Source: Desulfobulbus sp. (GTDB lineage: Bacteria; Desulfobacterota; Desulfobulbia; Desulfobulbales; Desulfobulbaceae). Taken from it: a DNA stretch of 64,000 nucleotides. Location: positions 62,001 to 126,000 of the forward strand of contig WQZH01000002.1 in the NCBI GenBank assembly GCA_009780825.1, written 5' to 3'. This document shows positions 63,986 to 64,000 of the stretch, in pieces; within the stretch, counting starts at the first letter, position 1; the number at the start of each line of letters is the position of its first letter. Position numbers and translations under genes: made by a program. The notes under the pieces were generated by a model. That model was not told the origin of the DNA. It made no database searches and saw only the letters and a program-made list of their open reading frames with translations.

Positions 63986-64000
63986 AGGGCCACCCTTTGG

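Overview
The window looks like a chromosome segment of a GC-rich anaerobic member of the Desulfobacterota, most likely a sulfate reducer near Desulfobulbales. This is inferred from gene content and not from a marker gene. The indicators are a COG1900-type homocysteine biosynthesis protein with its NIL/ferredoxin partner and a UPF0280 protein, several TauE/SafE anion exporters, a SulP permease, a small TauE-linked membrane protein and lipoprotein of a type I associate with Desulfovibrio-like genomes, and very dense two-component signalling.

Layout. 1-8.4 kb: 3' part of a glucokinase, a proline-rich protein with a degenerate receiver, an HD-GYP phosphodiesterase, a Nudix hydrolase plus polyphosphate:AMP phosphotransferase pair, a B12-binding radical SAM protein and a frameshifted Mrr-type endonuclease. 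8.5-17.5 kb: housekeeping genes, namely aconitase, the homocysteine/sulfur-insertion operon (promoter visible), a DegP-type protease, UppP, a DedA protein and tRNA-Pro with a terminator. 17.5-47.6 kb: a large signalling and anion-transport region. It holds a membrane-bound sigma-54-type activator with an altered GAFTGA loop and a non-Fis C-terminus, two TauE/SafE operons each behind a sigma-54-like promoter, four dCache histidine kinases, many stand-alone receivers, a ChpT/Spo0B-like truncated kinase, a cytidylate-kinase-like/BON/receiver fusion, a SulP permease with a large soluble insertion, a TetR regulator with an overlapping promoter/operator, and two adjacent 870-residue PEP-synthase-like proteins. 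Those two keep the ATP-binding and phospho-histidine domains but have an unrecognised C-terminal domain where the PEP/pyruvate barrel should be. A decayed third copy of that C-terminal domain lies near 47.0 kb. 47.7-64 kb: class II ketol-acid reductoisomerase, a gene-poor kilobase with a REP-like palindrome, a LysE-type exporter, a methyltransferase, a lipase-like hydrolase, a duplicated leader in front of a three-gene phosphorelay operon (receiver; degenerate ATPase-receiver-HPt; eight-PAS hybrid kinase), tRNA-Arg, and a CbiQ/CbiO metal transporter with a broken small secreted protein behind it.

How it may work together. The central region reads as one or more sensory circuits. External ligands would be sensed by dCache kinases and signals passed to output-less receivers. 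The likely effectors are anion transporters (TauE, SulP) and the dikinase-like proteins, which lie in the same gene strings. The best candidate for an undescribed system is this association of dCache kinase, single-domain receiver and barrel-less PEP-synthase-like protein. Functions are inferred from sequence motifs read by eye; no database search was possible.
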